A stretch of DNA of 64,000 bases. Source: Alkalicoccus urumqiensis (lineage in GTDB: Bacteria; Bacillota; Bacilli; Bacillales; Salisediminibacteriaceae). The notes under the pieces were generated by a model that was given only the letters and a program-made list of their open reading frames with translations, ran no database searches and had not been told where the DNA came from. Below are positions 16,600-25,586 of the stretch, piece by piece. The stretch is taken from NCBI RefSeq assembly GCF_002993335.1, contig NZ_PVNS01000008.1, forward strand, positions 124,001 to 188,000, in the 5' to 3' direction. Position numbers and translations under genes: made by a program. Each line of letters starts with the position of its first letter. Position 1 is the first letter of the stretch.

Positions 16600-17511
16600 A
16601 TGAAAAAACCTGGATTGACAAGTGCCGCGCTGCTTTCTGCCGCGTTCCTTGCAGCATGTGGAGCGGATGAGGGGAACAACAGCGGAACAGAAAACGATGG
16701 AAATACAGAAGAGGCTGCAGACAACAGCAGCGGTGGAGAAGCCGGAGGAGAAATCTCACTCGGTTATAATAACTGGGCGGAGAACATTGCTATAACAAAC
16801 ATGTGGAAACTGCTCCTCGAAGAAGAAGGCTATGACGTTGAAATTACGATGTCGGAAAAATCACCGATTTGGGTCGGCGTCGCAAATGGTGAACTGGATG
16901 CCGCCATGGAAGTATGGCTTCCGACAACGGACGAACCATTTTACGAAGAACACGAAGATAATATTGAGCTCGGTGAAGTCTGGTTTGAAGGAACCGGCCT
17001 TGGTCTCGCCGTACCGGAGTATGTAGATATCAACAGCATCGAAGAGCTGAATGATAATGTCGATATGTTCGATGGAGAAATCGTCGGCATCGATGCCGGT
17101 GCCAGTCTCACCCGTCTGACGGATGATGCCATTGAGGCATATGGTCTGGAATATGAGCATCTGGTCAGTTCCGAGCCTGCGATGATTTCAGAACTTGATA
17201 CAGCGATTGCGGATGAAGAGCCGGTCGTAGTGACCATGTGGAATCCGCACTGGGTATTTTCTGATTATGATATTAAGTACCTGGATGATCCGGATAATGT
17301 TTACGGTGATGCGGAGGATATCTATTACATGACCCGTACCGGTTTCGCAGAAGACCACCCGGAAGTGGTTGAATGGTGGAACAACTGGGAAATGGATGAT
17401 GAGACACTCGGTGAGCTGATGTCCTATATTAACGAAGCGGAAGATGAAGAAGAAGGTGCTTCGCAGTGGATTGAAGAAAACCGGGATATGGTGGATGAGT
17501 GGATACAGTAA
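16600..17511 (+). CDS. Glycine betaine / quaternary ammonium binding lipoprotein (OpuAC type)
   Basis: A 303-residue lipoprotein. The signal peptide ends at the lipobox FLAAC (cysteine about residue 20) and is followed by an acidic, Asn/Gly-rich linker of about 30 residues. The mature domain starts GYNNWAENIA, with AMEVWLPTTD near residue 105, a GIDAGASL loop, and VTMWNPHW near residue 215; the tryptophans would build the aromatic cage for a quaternary amine. No permease or ATPase gene is next to it, so it either serves a transporter encoded elsewhere or supplies osmoprotectant binding alone. A good promoter and a terminator show that it is a single-gene unit. Confidence 0.85.
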   Translation: MKKPGLTSAALLSAAFLAACGADEGNNSGTENDGNTEEAADNSSGGEAGGEISLGYNNWAENIAITNMWKLLLEEEGYDVEITMSEKSPIWVGVANGELDAAMEVWLPTTDEPFYEEHEDNIELGEVWFEGTGLGLAVPEYVDINSIEELNDNVDMFDGEIVGIDAGASLTRLTDDAIEAYGLEYEHLVSSEPAMISELDTAIADEEPVVVTMWNPHWVFSDYDIKYLDDPDNVYGDAEDIYYMTRTGFAEDHPEVVEWWNNWEMDDETLGELMSYINEAEDEEEGASQWIEENRDMVDEWIQ

Positions 17512-17521
17512 ACGAAACACG

Positions 17522-17555
17522 GAGGCTTTCCTTAACAGGGGGGGCCTCTTTTTTT
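17522..17555 (+). terminator. Terminator after the betaine-binding protein gene
   Basis: GAGGC and GCCTC arms, extended by C/G-rich pairs, are followed by seven T. Confidence 0.7.
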
Positions 17556-17747
17556 ACTCAAAAAATGCATTTAATCCGAAGCTGTCTTCATGCGGGTTTG
17601 CCGGGAATGGCGTCGTTTTTCCTTCATAATAAAGTTCTATGGCAGCCAATGTTCGTTCAGTTGCCCTGCTTCTGCCAGTCTGTGATTTGAGAAGCAGATG
17701 TGGGGGAATAATACAGGTGAAAATAGAAGCAGGAGGAGGGAGCGGCT

Positions 17748-18785
17748 TTGACCAGCTGGGAAACGATCTTTGCTGCAGGTGCAGGAAGAGAAACACTTGA
17801 AATTAAACGAAAAGTCGAAGATGAGGGAACGTGGTACAGGCGCATCATCCGCGGACTGGAAGAAGGAAGCGGGCAGTGGTCTTCCCCGGAAAAGAACATT
17901 CTGCCGGGAACACTTTTGGAGGACACATCCTGGCTTGCGATGCATCCGATTGAACTCGATTCTGAACTCTATCCGGACTTACAGAAACGCCTTCTTGAGG
18001 TCGATCCCGAACGGACACGGCTCTGGTCCAGCTGGGCGCAAGCAGTGTTCGGCGAGGAGGTCGATACAGCGATGGCGGCTGCTTTTATTCTGCATGCCGG
18101 CACTGTCTGTGTATTAACCGGAGCAGGAATCAGCACCGAATCCAACCTGCCGGATTTCCGGTCTTCCTCGGGATGGTGGAGGAAAATCGATCCGAAGACG
18201 GTGGCGAGTGTGGAAGCCCTGACCAATGAATATGAACTGTTTCATTCTTTTTATTCGGCAAGGATTACCGCGCTGAAGCAGGCGGAACCGAATAACGGTC
18301 ATGACATTCTGGCTGCCTGGGAGGCGGGAGAACTGGTGCAGCTGACAGCGACACAGAATGTAGACGGACTGCATCAACGTGCAGGATCACAAAAAACGGC
18401 GGAACTTCATGGCAGTCTGGCATCGTTCTCCTGCTCTGTATGCCACGAATCAGCGGGAAAAGACGCCTTTCTCGAAGGTGTGGGCTGCAGGGTCTGCGGC
18501 GGGAATCTGCGGCCGGATGTCGTTCTGTTCGGCGAACCTCTGCCGCAGGAAGCCTGGGAGAAAACGTTCGAGGCGGTACGGAATGCAGATGTTCTTATCG
18601 TTATCGGTACAAGTCTGGAGGTGGCACCGGCGAATCAGATACCCCGGCAGACACGAGGACGGAAAATTTATATCAATAAAGACCGGGCAGGAACATGGGA
18701 GGATTTTGACTTGATTCTCACGGGTTCTGCCGGATCTGTACTGAAGCAGATCGATTTCTGGATACAAGCTGTCAAACAGAAGTAA
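17748..18785 (+). CDS. Sir2-family NAD-dependent protein deacylase with N-terminal extension
   Basis: The sirtuin core begins near residue 110: NAD-binding GAGISTESNLPDFRS (125-139), TQNVDGLHQRAG with the catalytic region, ELHGS, a zinc site formed by CSVC and CRVC, and VIGTSLEVAP. All residues needed for NAD-dependent deacylation seem present. The first 105 residues are extra; typical bacterial sirtuins total 235-250 while this has 345. The extension is charged, without membrane segments, and I do not recognise it. The TTG start has GGAGGAGGG upstream. It might be a substrate-recruiting or regulatory domain (inference). Transcribed alone. Confidence 0.8.
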   Translation: MTSWETIFAAGAGRETLEIKRKVEDEGTWYRRIIRGLEEGSGQWSSPEKNILPGTLLEDTSWLAMHPIELDSELYPDLQKRLLEVDPERTRLWSSWAQAVFGEEVDTAMAAAFILHAGTVCVLTGAGISTESNLPDFRSSSGWWRKIDPKTVASVEALTNEYELFHSFYSARITALKQAEPNNGHDILAAWEAGELVQLTATQNVDGLHQRAGSQKTAELHGSLASFSCSVCHESAGKDAFLEGVGCRVCGGNLRPDVVLFGEPLPQEAWEKTFEAVRNADVLIVIGTSLEVAPANQIPRQTRGRKIYINKDRAGTWEDFDLILTGSAGSVLKQIDFWIQAVKQK

Positions 18786-18804
18786 TATAGGCAATTGTCA
18801 CTAA

Positions 18805-18891
18805 TTGTTCAATCATTCACATAAACAATGGCTCTTTTTTATAAATACTTGTCGTATAATAGAAATATAGACATTGTGAAATAATGAGCAA
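18805..18891 (+). promoter_or_regulatory. lctP promoter flanked by two Rex-like operators
   Basis: TTGTTCAATCATTCACAT (18805-18822) and TTGTGAAATAATGAGCAA (18874-18891) flank a perfect -10 TATAAT (18855-18860). The second site matches the Rex consensus TTGTGAAATATTTCACAA at 14 of 18 positions; the first is the same motif in the opposite orientation. Rex control of lctP is known in B. subtilis, which supports the call. Confidence 0.65.
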
Positions 18892-18910
18892 ATTAGTAGG
18901 GGGATTTATT

Positions 18911-20497
18911 ATGACGGCCTTAACAGCTTTCAGTGCAGTACTTCTGCCTTTTTTATTCCTGGTTGTACTCCGCATGCCGGCGAAAATAGGAATGAGCTGG
19001 ACGTTTATTTTATTTGCCGCAGGAGCCCTTGTCATCTGGCAGATGCCGCTTATTGATGCAGGAGCCGCAGTGACACAGGGAATGGTGCAGGCACTTGCTA
19101 TACTTTACATTTTATTCGGAGCCGTTCTGCTTCTTCGTACGCTGGAGAAAACAGGAGCGGTTGCCCGTATTAACGAGGGCTTCCGGAAGTTGTCTCCGGA
19201 TATGCGCGTGCAGACAGTCATCGTTGCCTTTTTATTCGGGAGTCTGCTGGAAGGAGCTGCAGGCTTTGGCACGCCGGCTGCTGTTACCGGACCACTGCTT
19301 TTAGCACTCGGCTTTCCTCCGGCTGCAGCGGTTGTTCTTGCACTGGCAGCGGACAGTACGGCCGTATCGTTCGGGGCTGTCGGCACACCCGTTATTTTCG
19401 GTCTCGGCGGTGTAGAAGGAGCAGGACCTGGGTTGTTTCAGGAAGCGGCTGTCTGGATTACCGGGATGGATCTGATTACCGGTACGCTGCTTCCGCTTGG
19501 ATTAATTATGCTGCTTACCATCTTGTTCGGCGGAAAAGAAAACCGGGCATCGTGGATCCCAATGATTCCATGGGCGCTGATGATCGGAGCGGTATATTCT
19601 GTTTCGGCTTTCCTGTCAGCTCTGTTTCTCGGTCCGGAATTCGTTGCTATAGTGGCTTCTCTCATCGCTCTCGCTGTCTCCGCGTGGACAGCCTCGATTG
19701 GCTTCCTGCTTCCGGAGGAAACGTGGGCGCCTCTCCGTGAGGAAATAAAGGAGATCGATGTTCCACGTAAAATGAAGCTTCCGACAGCCTGGTCCCCTTA
19801 CATTATCGTCGTGCTCCTTCTCATTTTGACGAGAGCGTTCCCTGCTGTTCAGTCTGCGCTTCAGTCTGTCCGCCTTGAATGGACGGAGATTTATGGCACG
19901 CCGGTTTCCGCCGCCTGGGAGGTGCTTTATTCTCCGGGAACGGTTCTCATTCTAGCGGCTTTGGCTGCATCTCTGCTGCAGACCTCTTCGGGAACAAGTG
20001 TGGTGCGTGCTGCAGGAATCTCTGCAAAAACAGCAGGTGCTGCGGCGCTTGCACTCATTCCTACACTTGGATTTGTTTATTTATTTATCCATTCCGGACT
20101 GAATACGGCAGGGCTTCCATCCATGCCGCAGTACCTGGCGTCGGTCCTTACCTCTATTATCGGCGGAGGCTGGCACGCAGCTGCCCCATTTTTAGGAATG
20201 CTCGGCTCTTTCATTACAGGCAGTGCGATGGTCTCGGGACTGACGTTTGCGCCGGTGCAGCAGTCGGTGGCTCAGGCCAATGAGCTGTATGAACCGCTCG
20301 TCCTCGCGCAGCAGACGGCGGGGGCCGCTGCCGGAAATATGATCTGTGTGCACAATGTGGTGGCAGCCGCTGCAGTAACAGGAATGATTGGAAGAGAAGG
20401 AGAAATCATCCGAAAAACCGTTATCCCTGCGCTTATTTATGGCGTCCTTCTCGCGGTCATTGGTGTAACCCTCTCCCTGGTGTTTCCGATCTTCTAA
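18911..20497 (+). CDS. lctP: L-lactate permease
   Basis: A 528-residue membrane protein of the lactate permease family with about 13-14 helices. The family motifs [21 protein letters not shown]-like segment (near residue 110), [24 protein letters not shown] and the C-terminal [17 protein letters not shown] are all seen. It moves L-lactate together with protons across the cytoplasmic membrane. The start at 18911 is preceded by TAGGGGGA; an earlier in-frame ATG (18884) would overlap the operator and lacks a site. Rex-like sites point to induction when NADH accumulates. No ldh gene is adjacent. Confidence 0.9.
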   Translation: MTALTAFSAVLLPFLFLVVLRMPAKIGMSWTFILFAAGALVIWQMPLIDAGAAVTQGMVQALAILYILFGAVLLLRTLEKTGAVARINEGFRKLSPDMRVQTVIVAFLFGSLLEGAAGFGTPAAVTGPLLLALGFPPAAAVVLALAADSTAVSFGAVGTPVIFGLGGVEGAGPGLFQEAAVWITGMDLITGTLLPLGLIMLLTILFGGKENRASWIPMIPWALMIGAVYSVSAFLSALFLGPEFVAIVASLIALAVSAWTASIGFLLPEETWAPLREEIKEIDVPRKMKLPTAWSPYIIVVLLLILTRAFPAVQSALQSVRLEWTEIYGTPVSAAWEVLYSPGTVLILAALAASLLQTSSGTSVVRAAGISAKTAGAAALALIPTLGFVYLFIHSGLNTAGLPSMPQYLASVLTSIIGGGWHAAAPFLGMLGSFITGSAMVSGLTFAPVQQSVAQANELYEPLVLAQQTAGAAAGNMICVHNVVAAAAVTGMIGREGEIIRKTVIPALIYGVLLAVIGVTLSLVFPIF

Positions 20498-20562
20498 ACA
20501 TTCGTAACCCTTTCTGCTTTTCTGCCACCTGTGCTACAGTAAGGTGGAAGGGAGTGGAAACG

Positions 20563-21417
20563 ATGGTTCAGGAAATAAAGCATATCGGTAAACGAATTGT
20601 CTATTTAACACCAGTGGAGGAAACTGACCGTCCGATTCTTGCGGCTGTGCAGGGAAAGAGCCGGACACTGCTCATTGATGCAGGAAATTCGGAGGATCAC
20701 GTACGGCTGTTTCTCGACCACTTAACGAGACTCGGCATTCCTGCGCCGACGCTTGCAGCCATCACACACCACCACTGGGATCATATATTCGGTATGGCGG
20801 CACTGACACGGACACCGACGATTGCCACTGCGCAGACAGCCCGGGAAATCGAGAGAATGAAGCAGTACATGTGGGACGATGCTTCCCTCGACAAACGTGT
20901 TGAGGAGGGGACGGAAATCTCATTCTGTGCGGATGCCATTAAAAAAGAGTTTCCGCATGAGCGGAGCATCCGGGTGGTGACACCGACCATCACATTTGAA
21001 CAGCAGAGTGAGATTGATCTCGGAGATGTCCACGTGACGCTTCAGCATGTAGGAGGCGATCATTCCCCGGATGGATTAACCGCCTACGTCCATGAGGAAA
21101 AAACGTTGTTTTTAGGCGATGCGCTCGCTCCGGATATGTACGCCCCGTCCTGGCGCTTTACACCGGAAAAGACGATTTCAATGCTGGACAAAATGGAAGC
21201 TTTTGATGCAGAAACGTACGTCATTTCCCACTGGAAACCTGTGACGAAAGAAGTGTTTCAGGAAGAAGCGGATCTGCTGCGGTTTACGGCGGAGCAGATG
21301 ATCGAGCACCACGGAGACGAAGCAGAAGTGCGCCGCCGGATGGAAAACGAATTCGGGACGCCGCTCAGTGAGGAAGAAGAGCTGGCATTGGAATATTTCC
21401 ATAACGGAAGAAAATAA
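20563..21417 (+). CDS. Metallo-beta-lactamase fold hydrolase
   Basis: A 284-residue cytoplasmic protein. The zinc motif THHHWDH lies near residue 70, the third-ligand histidine in GGDHSPDG near 165, the bridging aspartate in LFLGDAL near 185, and the final histidine in VISHWKP near 223. This is a complete two-metal site. Members include glyoxalase II-like thioesterases and RNA or phosphodiester hydrolases; the short C-terminal helical tail resembles the glyoxalase II-like group. The substrate is unknown. ATG at 20563 is chosen because GGAAGGGA lies about 10 nt upstream. Confidence 0.8.
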   Translation: MVQEIKHIGKRIVYLTPVEETDRPILAAVQGKSRTLLIDAGNSEDHVRLFLDHLTRLGIPAPTLAAITHHHWDHIFGMAALTRTPTIATAQTAREIERMKQYMWDDASLDKRVEEGTEISFCADAIKKEFPHERSIRVVTPTITFEQQSEIDLGDVHVTLQHVGGDHSPDGLTAYVHEEKTLFLGDALAPDMYAPSWRFTPEKTISMLDKMEAFDAETYVISHWKPVTKEVFQEEADLLRFTAEQMIEHHGDEAEVRRRMENEFGTPLSEEEELALEYFHNGRK

Positions 21418-21465
21418 AGCCTCTTGCTGGATGAACATTTTTGCGGTAGAGTTACCATATATTGA

Positions 21466-21495
21466 TTGAAAATACTTTGACGAACAAAATATAGT
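21466..21495 (+). promoter_or_regulatory. Promoter of the nrd operon
   Basis: TTGAAA (21466-21471), an 18-bp spacer and TATAGT (21490-21495) place transcription start just before the riboswitch. Confidence 0.6.
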
Positions 21496-21500
21496 ACCAC

Positions 21501-21660
21501 GGTGATCAGGGTGCCGCACGGCGGCTGAAAAGGGAATCCGGTGAAAAACCGGAGCTGTCCCCGCAACTGTAACTGCTGACGACAAAATCAAGCCACTGTC
21601 CTGTTTAGGATGGGAAGGGATTTTGAAGGAAGACGCAGAAGCCAGGAGACCTGCCCTGCA
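21501..21660 (+). ncRNA. Cobalamin (adenosylcobalamin) riboswitch
   Basis: The conserved B12-box elements are in the right order: GGTGCCGC-like start, GGGAATCCGGTG...CCGG, the CTGTCCCCGCAACTGTA segment (21554-21571), a variable arm, and the closing AAGCCAGGAGACCTGCC (21639-21655). It lies between the promoter and the nrdE gene and is followed by a terminator hairpin, so high coenzyme B12 should stop transcription of this B12-independent reductase. Confidence 0.92.
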
Positions 21661-21750
21661 CCGTTGAGTTTCTGGTCTCCGGGGTGAGAGATACAGAGAA
21701 CGATGCTGAAAAGCAGAGTTTCTCTGCTCTCCTGCGCCGTTTTCTGCTGT

Positions 21751-21777
21751 CCTTCCGGAGTACCGGGAGGGCTTTTT
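21751..21777 (+). terminator. Riboswitch expression-platform terminator
   Basis: ccttccgg pairs with ccgggagg (one T-G pair) around agta, then six T. An upstream hairpin (21713-21731, agcagag / ctctgct) could be the competing structure. Confidence 0.75.
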
Positions 21778-21800
21778 TGTTCAGAAAGGAACGGTGCATA

Positions 21801-24050
21801 ATGGAGAATCAGACGATGACGACATGGCTCGACCGGGCAGAGGAAGCAGGAGGTATTTCACTTGAGCTGCTTCGGGAGAAAACGGCGCAGATGACGGAAG
21901 AAAAGGCCCGCGACTATGTGTTTCAGCATGCGCTGAATCATACGGCGATGGATGCACCAGGCTATACGTTTACAGCCGCTTCGATTTATCTGGAACGTCT
22001 GTATGAAGAAGCGGAAGTAAACAGAGGGAGTGCAGGATACACGAATCTTTACGGGCTCGTGCAGCAGCTGGTGGAGGAGGGGATTTACGACCCTGCTCTT
22101 TTGAGCGTCTACTCTCCGGAGGAATGGCAGGAGGCAGAAAAAATGATCCGCCCGGAACGGGACCGGTTGTTTACGTTTGTTGGATTGTTTCTGCTCCGGG
22201 ACCGGTATCTTGCCTGCACACACGACAAAAAAACAATGGAACTTCCGCAGGAGCGCTTTCTTATCATTTCCATGACTCTGATGCAGAAAGAGCCTGTACA
22301 TAAGCGGATGGCATTCGTGGCTGAAGCCTACCGTGCGCTGTCCAACCTTTATATGACAGTAGCCACACCGACACTGTCCAATGCCGGGAAAAGCTACGGC
22401 CAGCTTTCCTCCTGTTTTATTGATACGGTGGAAGACTCCCTGGACGGCATTTATTTAAATAACTGGGATATCGCCCGTCTCAGTAAAGACGGCGGGGGGA
22501 TCGGCGTGTACCTGGGCCGGGTGCGGGCGCTCGGTTCGGACATCAAAGGCTTTAAAGAAACGTCTTCCGGTGTCATTCCGTGGATCCGTCTTCTCAATGA
22601 TACCGCCGTCAGTGTCGACCAGCTCGGTCAGCGTCAGGGGGCCGTCGCTGTCTATCTCGATATTTTCCATAAAGATGCGGCACTCGGTTTTTTGGAGCTC
22701 AAAACAAACAATGGAGATGAGCGCCGGAAAGCGCACGATGTTTTCCACGGAGTCTGTATTCCGGACTTGTTCATGCGCCGGCTAGAGGAAAAAGATGAGG
22801 AAGGAAGAAGTTCGGGCTCGTGGTCTCTGTTCTGTCCGCATCAAGTAAAGCAGATGATGGGGTGGAAAGCGGAAGACGGGACACCGCTCGGCCTGGAAGA
22901 TTTTTACGATGAGACGGACAGAGCCTGGTTTACGGAGAAATACCAGGAAGCAGAAAACCACCCGCTTCTGCCGAGAAAAACGGTCCGGGCGATGGAACTC
23001 ATGAAACAAATCATGATTTCCCAGCTGGAAACCGGCACGCCATACATGTTTTACCGGGATGAAGTAAACCGGATGAATCCGAACAAAGAGAACCCTGGAA
23101 GAACATCCATTTTCTGCAGCAACCTCTGTACAGAAATCGCCCAGAACATGTCAGCTTCGTCGATTTCTGATGAATATATTACGGAAGATGGGGACATGGT
23201 CATCGTACGCCGTCCGGGAGACTTTGTCGTCTGCAATTTATCGTCGCTGAATCTTGGAAGGGTTGTCGAATCCGGTGAAATCGAACGGACAACCGCCATT
23301 CAGATGAGAATGCTTGATAATGTGATCGACCTGAATCACCTGCCGGTTGCCCAGGCAGAAATAACGAACAAACGCTTCCGCGCTGTCGGTCTCGGCACGT
23401 TCGGATGGCATCACCTTCTCAGCCAGCAGCGGATTCACTGGGAGTCGGAGGAGGCGGTTTCTCTGACAGATAAAGTGTATGAGATGATCGCTTATTCCGC
23501 GATCAAGGCATCTGCTGACCTGGCCGGGGAAAAAGGGGCCTATCCTGCTTTTTCAGGATCAGAATGGGAGAGCGGCCAGTATTTCAAACGGAGAAACTAT
23601 TTAGGAGAAAATTGGGAAGAGCTGGCGGAGAAGGTGGGAACATCCGGCATCCGAAACGGCTGGCTGATGGCAGTTGCACCGAATTCCTCCACGGCGAAAA
23701 TCGCCGGTTCCACCGACGGAATTGACCCGATTTACGCCCTTGAGTATGCAGAGGAGAAAAAGAACTTTAAGTTTAAAGTGACGCCTCCGGATCTGGACCA
23801 CCGGAGCTACCCTTACTATCAGAAGGCACGTCATGATCTGGACCAGCATGCGAGCATCCGTCAGAACGCAGCGCGACAGCGCCATGTGGACCAGGGGATC
23901 AGTTTTAACCTGTACGTCCGCCATGATATCAAAGCAAAAGATCTGCTGGAGCTGCATCTGGATGCCTGGAGGCACGGGTTAAAAACGACATACTATGTCC
24001 GGAGTACGTCCCAGGAAGAAATAGAGGAGTGTGAAAGCTGTCATGCCTGA
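21801..24050 (+). CDS. nrdE: Class I ribonucleoside-diphosphate reductase, alpha (catalytic) subunit
   Basis: A 749-residue catalytic subunit that reduces ribonucleoside diphosphates to deoxy forms. The active-site cysteine is in SSCFIDT (about residue 204), the radical triad lies in NLCTEI (N441, C443, E445), the second redox cysteine region follows, and the C-terminal tail ends CESCHA for re-reduction. The C-terminal half carries AVAPNSSTAKIAGSTDGIDP. No N-terminal ATP cone is evident, so dATP inhibition at that site is not expected. The ATG at 21801 follows AAGGA. The gene is controlled by the upstream B12 riboswitch, which implies that a B12-dependent reductase exists elsewhere in the genome (inference). 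Confidence 0.92.
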   Translation: MENQTMTTWLDRAEEAGGISLELLREKTAQMTEEKARDYVFQHALNHTAMDAPGYTFTAASIYLERLYEEAEVNRGSAGYTNLYGLVQQLVEEGIYDPALLSVYSPEEWQEAEKMIRPERDRLFTFVGLFLLRDRYLACTHDKKTMELPQERFLIISMTLMQKEPVHKRMAFVAEAYRALSNLYMTVATPTLSNAGKSYGQLSSCFIDTVEDSLDGIYLNNWDIARLSKDGGGIGVYLGRVRALGSDIKGFKETSSGVIPWIRLLNDTAVSVDQLGQRQGAVAVYLDIFHKDAALGFLELKTNNGDERRKAHDVFHGVCIPDLFMRRLEEKDEEGRSSGSWSLFCPHQVKQMMGWKAEDGTPLGLEDFYDETDRAWFTEKYQEAENHPLLPRKTVRAMELMKQIMISQLETGTPYMFYRDEVNRMNPNKENPGRTSIFCSNLCTEIAQNMSASSISDEYITEDGDMVIVRRPGDFVVCNLSSLNLGRVVESGEIERTTAIQMRMLDNVIDLNHLPVAQAEITNKRFRAVGLGTFGWHHLLSQQRIHWESEEAVSLTDKVYEMIAYSAIKASADLAGEKGAYPAFSGSEWESGQYFKRRNYLGENWEELAEKVGTSGIRNGWLMAVAPNSSTAKIAGSTDGIDPIYALEYAEEKKNFKFKVTPPDLDHRSYPYYQKARHDLDQHASIRQNAARQRHVDQGISFNLYVRHDIKAKDLLELHLDAWRHGLKTTYYVRSTSQEEIEECESCHA

Positions 24051-25086
24051 TACTGCACTGAACAAAATGACGTTAATGAATCTGGAAGCGGAAAATAAAT
24101 CAAAAAGGCTTGTCAACGGCCAGGCAAGCGGCATATTAAACTGGAACGATATTGCCTACCCGCAGATGTACGATATGTATCAGGCACTTCTGTCCAATTT
24201 CTGGAAAGCGCAGGAAATCAACATGCAGGATGATATTAAACAGTGGGACAGTCTGAGCAGCGTGGAGCAGGATGTCTTTCTCCGCCTCAATGCTCAGCTT
24301 GCCTCCCTCGACAGCCTGCAGACACCGACAATGATGCAGGTCATGAACTATGTGACTGATCCAGGGTGCCAGGCAATTTTTGCGGTTATTGCCCAGCAGG
24401 AGGCTGTGCACAACGAATCCTATTCCTACGTGCTCAGCTCACTTGTTTCCGGCGGCGAACAAAAGAAACGGTTTGATGAGGCGCGGAGAGACCCCGTTGT
24501 CCGCCGGCGGAATGAAGAAATTCTGGCAGCCTATGAATCGTTTCACCAGAATCCGTCCTTATCGTCCTTATTTACACTCGGCATTCATTCGATCGTACTG
24601 GAAGGGATTTATTTTTATGCTGGATTTGCCTATTTCTATCACCTTGCGCGCCAGCAGAAAATGGTGAAGACCAGCACGATGATCAGCTACATCCAGCGGG
24701 ATGAAATGCAGCATGCCTATTTTGTTTCCTACTTTCTGCGGATGCTGCGGCGTGAAAATCCGGAGCTTCAGTCAGCGGAGGCAGAAAAGGAAGCAGCTGC
24801 CGTTCTCCGCCGCGGCGCCGAGCTTGAAAAAGAATGGGCGCGCGATGTGCTGCAGCCGATCGATGGTATCGATATGGAAGAATACGAAAAGTACGTGGAA
24901 TACCTGGCGAATAAACGGATGCGGCAGCTCGGTATGGATAACATTTTTCCAGAGCAGGAAAACCCAATGCCGTGGATTCACGTCTTCAGTGATGACATGA
25001 TGAATGAAACAAAATCCGATTTTTTTGAACAGAAATCGAGAGCGTATTCGAAAGTGACAGAGCGGAATGGATTTGATGAGCTTTGA
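24043..25086 (+). CDS. nrdF: Class I ribonucleotide reductase, beta (radical) subunit
   Basis: A 347-residue ferritin-fold subunit that holds the metal centre and tyrosyl radical. Ligands are visible: Asp in ASLDSLQ (about residue 90), Glu and His in EAVHNESY (about 121-128) with the radical tyrosine four residues after the histidine, Glu in LEGIYFYAGF and Glu/His in RDEMQH. The C-terminus (RNGFDEL) would dock on the alpha subunit. It overlaps the alpha gene by 8 nt. The metal (iron or manganese) cannot be told; the flavodoxin encoded next would fit a manganese centre that needs an activator (inference). Confidence 0.92.
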   Translation: MPDTALNKMTLMNLEAENKSKRLVNGQASGILNWNDIAYPQMYDMYQALLSNFWKAQEINMQDDIKQWDSLSSVEQDVFLRLNAQLASLDSLQTPTMMQVMNYVTDPGCQAIFAVIAQQEAVHNESYSYVLSSLVSGGEQKKRFDEARRDPVVRRRNEEILAAYESFHQNPSLSSLFTLGIHSIVLEGIYFYAGFAYFYHLARQQKMVKTSTMISYIQRDEMQHAYFVSYFLRMLRRENPELQSAEAEKEAAAVLRRGAELEKEWARDVLQPIDGIDMEEYEKYVEYLANKRMRQLGMDNIFPEQENPMPWIHVFSDDMMNETKSDFFEQKSRAYSKVTERNGFDEL

Positions 25087-25538
25087 TCGTTATTGTATAT
25101 GTTTCCGCAACGGGAAATACAGAAGCACTCGCAGGCATGATTAAACAAGAGGCAGAAGCTTCAGGAGAAGAAGTGTGTTTAATGCCTGCTCCCCGTCTGG
25201 ACACCGCGCTGCTGAAAAAAGCATCGGTCCTGTTTGCAGGCACGTATTCCTGGGGACAGGGGGAGATGCCTGATGCCGCCCTGGAAATGGCGGAAGAACT
25301 CTCAACGTGCGGGATGTCCCCGCAGGCAGCCGGATGCTTCGGGACCGGCGATACGTTTTATCCTCACTTCTGTGGAGGCGTTGATGAATTAAAAGCTTCA
25401 CTGCCGCCTTCGTTTCCGGATGGTCCGGTGTTAAAAGTAGAGTTACTGCCGCAGCCATCTGACCGGAAAAAATGCCGGAGGTTTGTCGAACAGGTGCTGA
25501 ATCAGAAAGAATGCATGGCCTCTGGTGAAAATGGGTAG
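25083..25538 (+). CDS. Flavodoxin in the nrd operon (possible NrdI-like partner)
   Basis: A 151-residue FMN protein. The phosphate-binding loop SATGNTEAL is near residue 8, the FMN-stacking loops are TYSWGQGEMPD near 57 and GTGDTFYPHFCGG near 84. The TTG start overlaps the nrdF stop (TTGA), so translation is coupled. Length and loops are those of a true flavodoxin rather than of canonical NrdI, but its position suggests that it delivers electrons or oxidant to the beta subunit, as NrdI does in class Ib systems (inference). The B12 riboswitch should control it too. Confidence 0.8.
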   Translation: MIVIVYVSATGNTEALAGMIKQEAEASGEEVCLMPAPRLDTALLKKASVLFAGTYSWGQGEMPDAALEMAEELSTCGMSPQAAGCFGTGDTFYPHFCGGVDELKASLPPSFPDGPVLKVELLPQPSDRKKCRRFVEQVLNQKECMASGENG

Positions 25539-25586
25539 AAGTAGTAAGCATAAGAAAACTATTCGTTTACCCAGGAGGGATACAGT

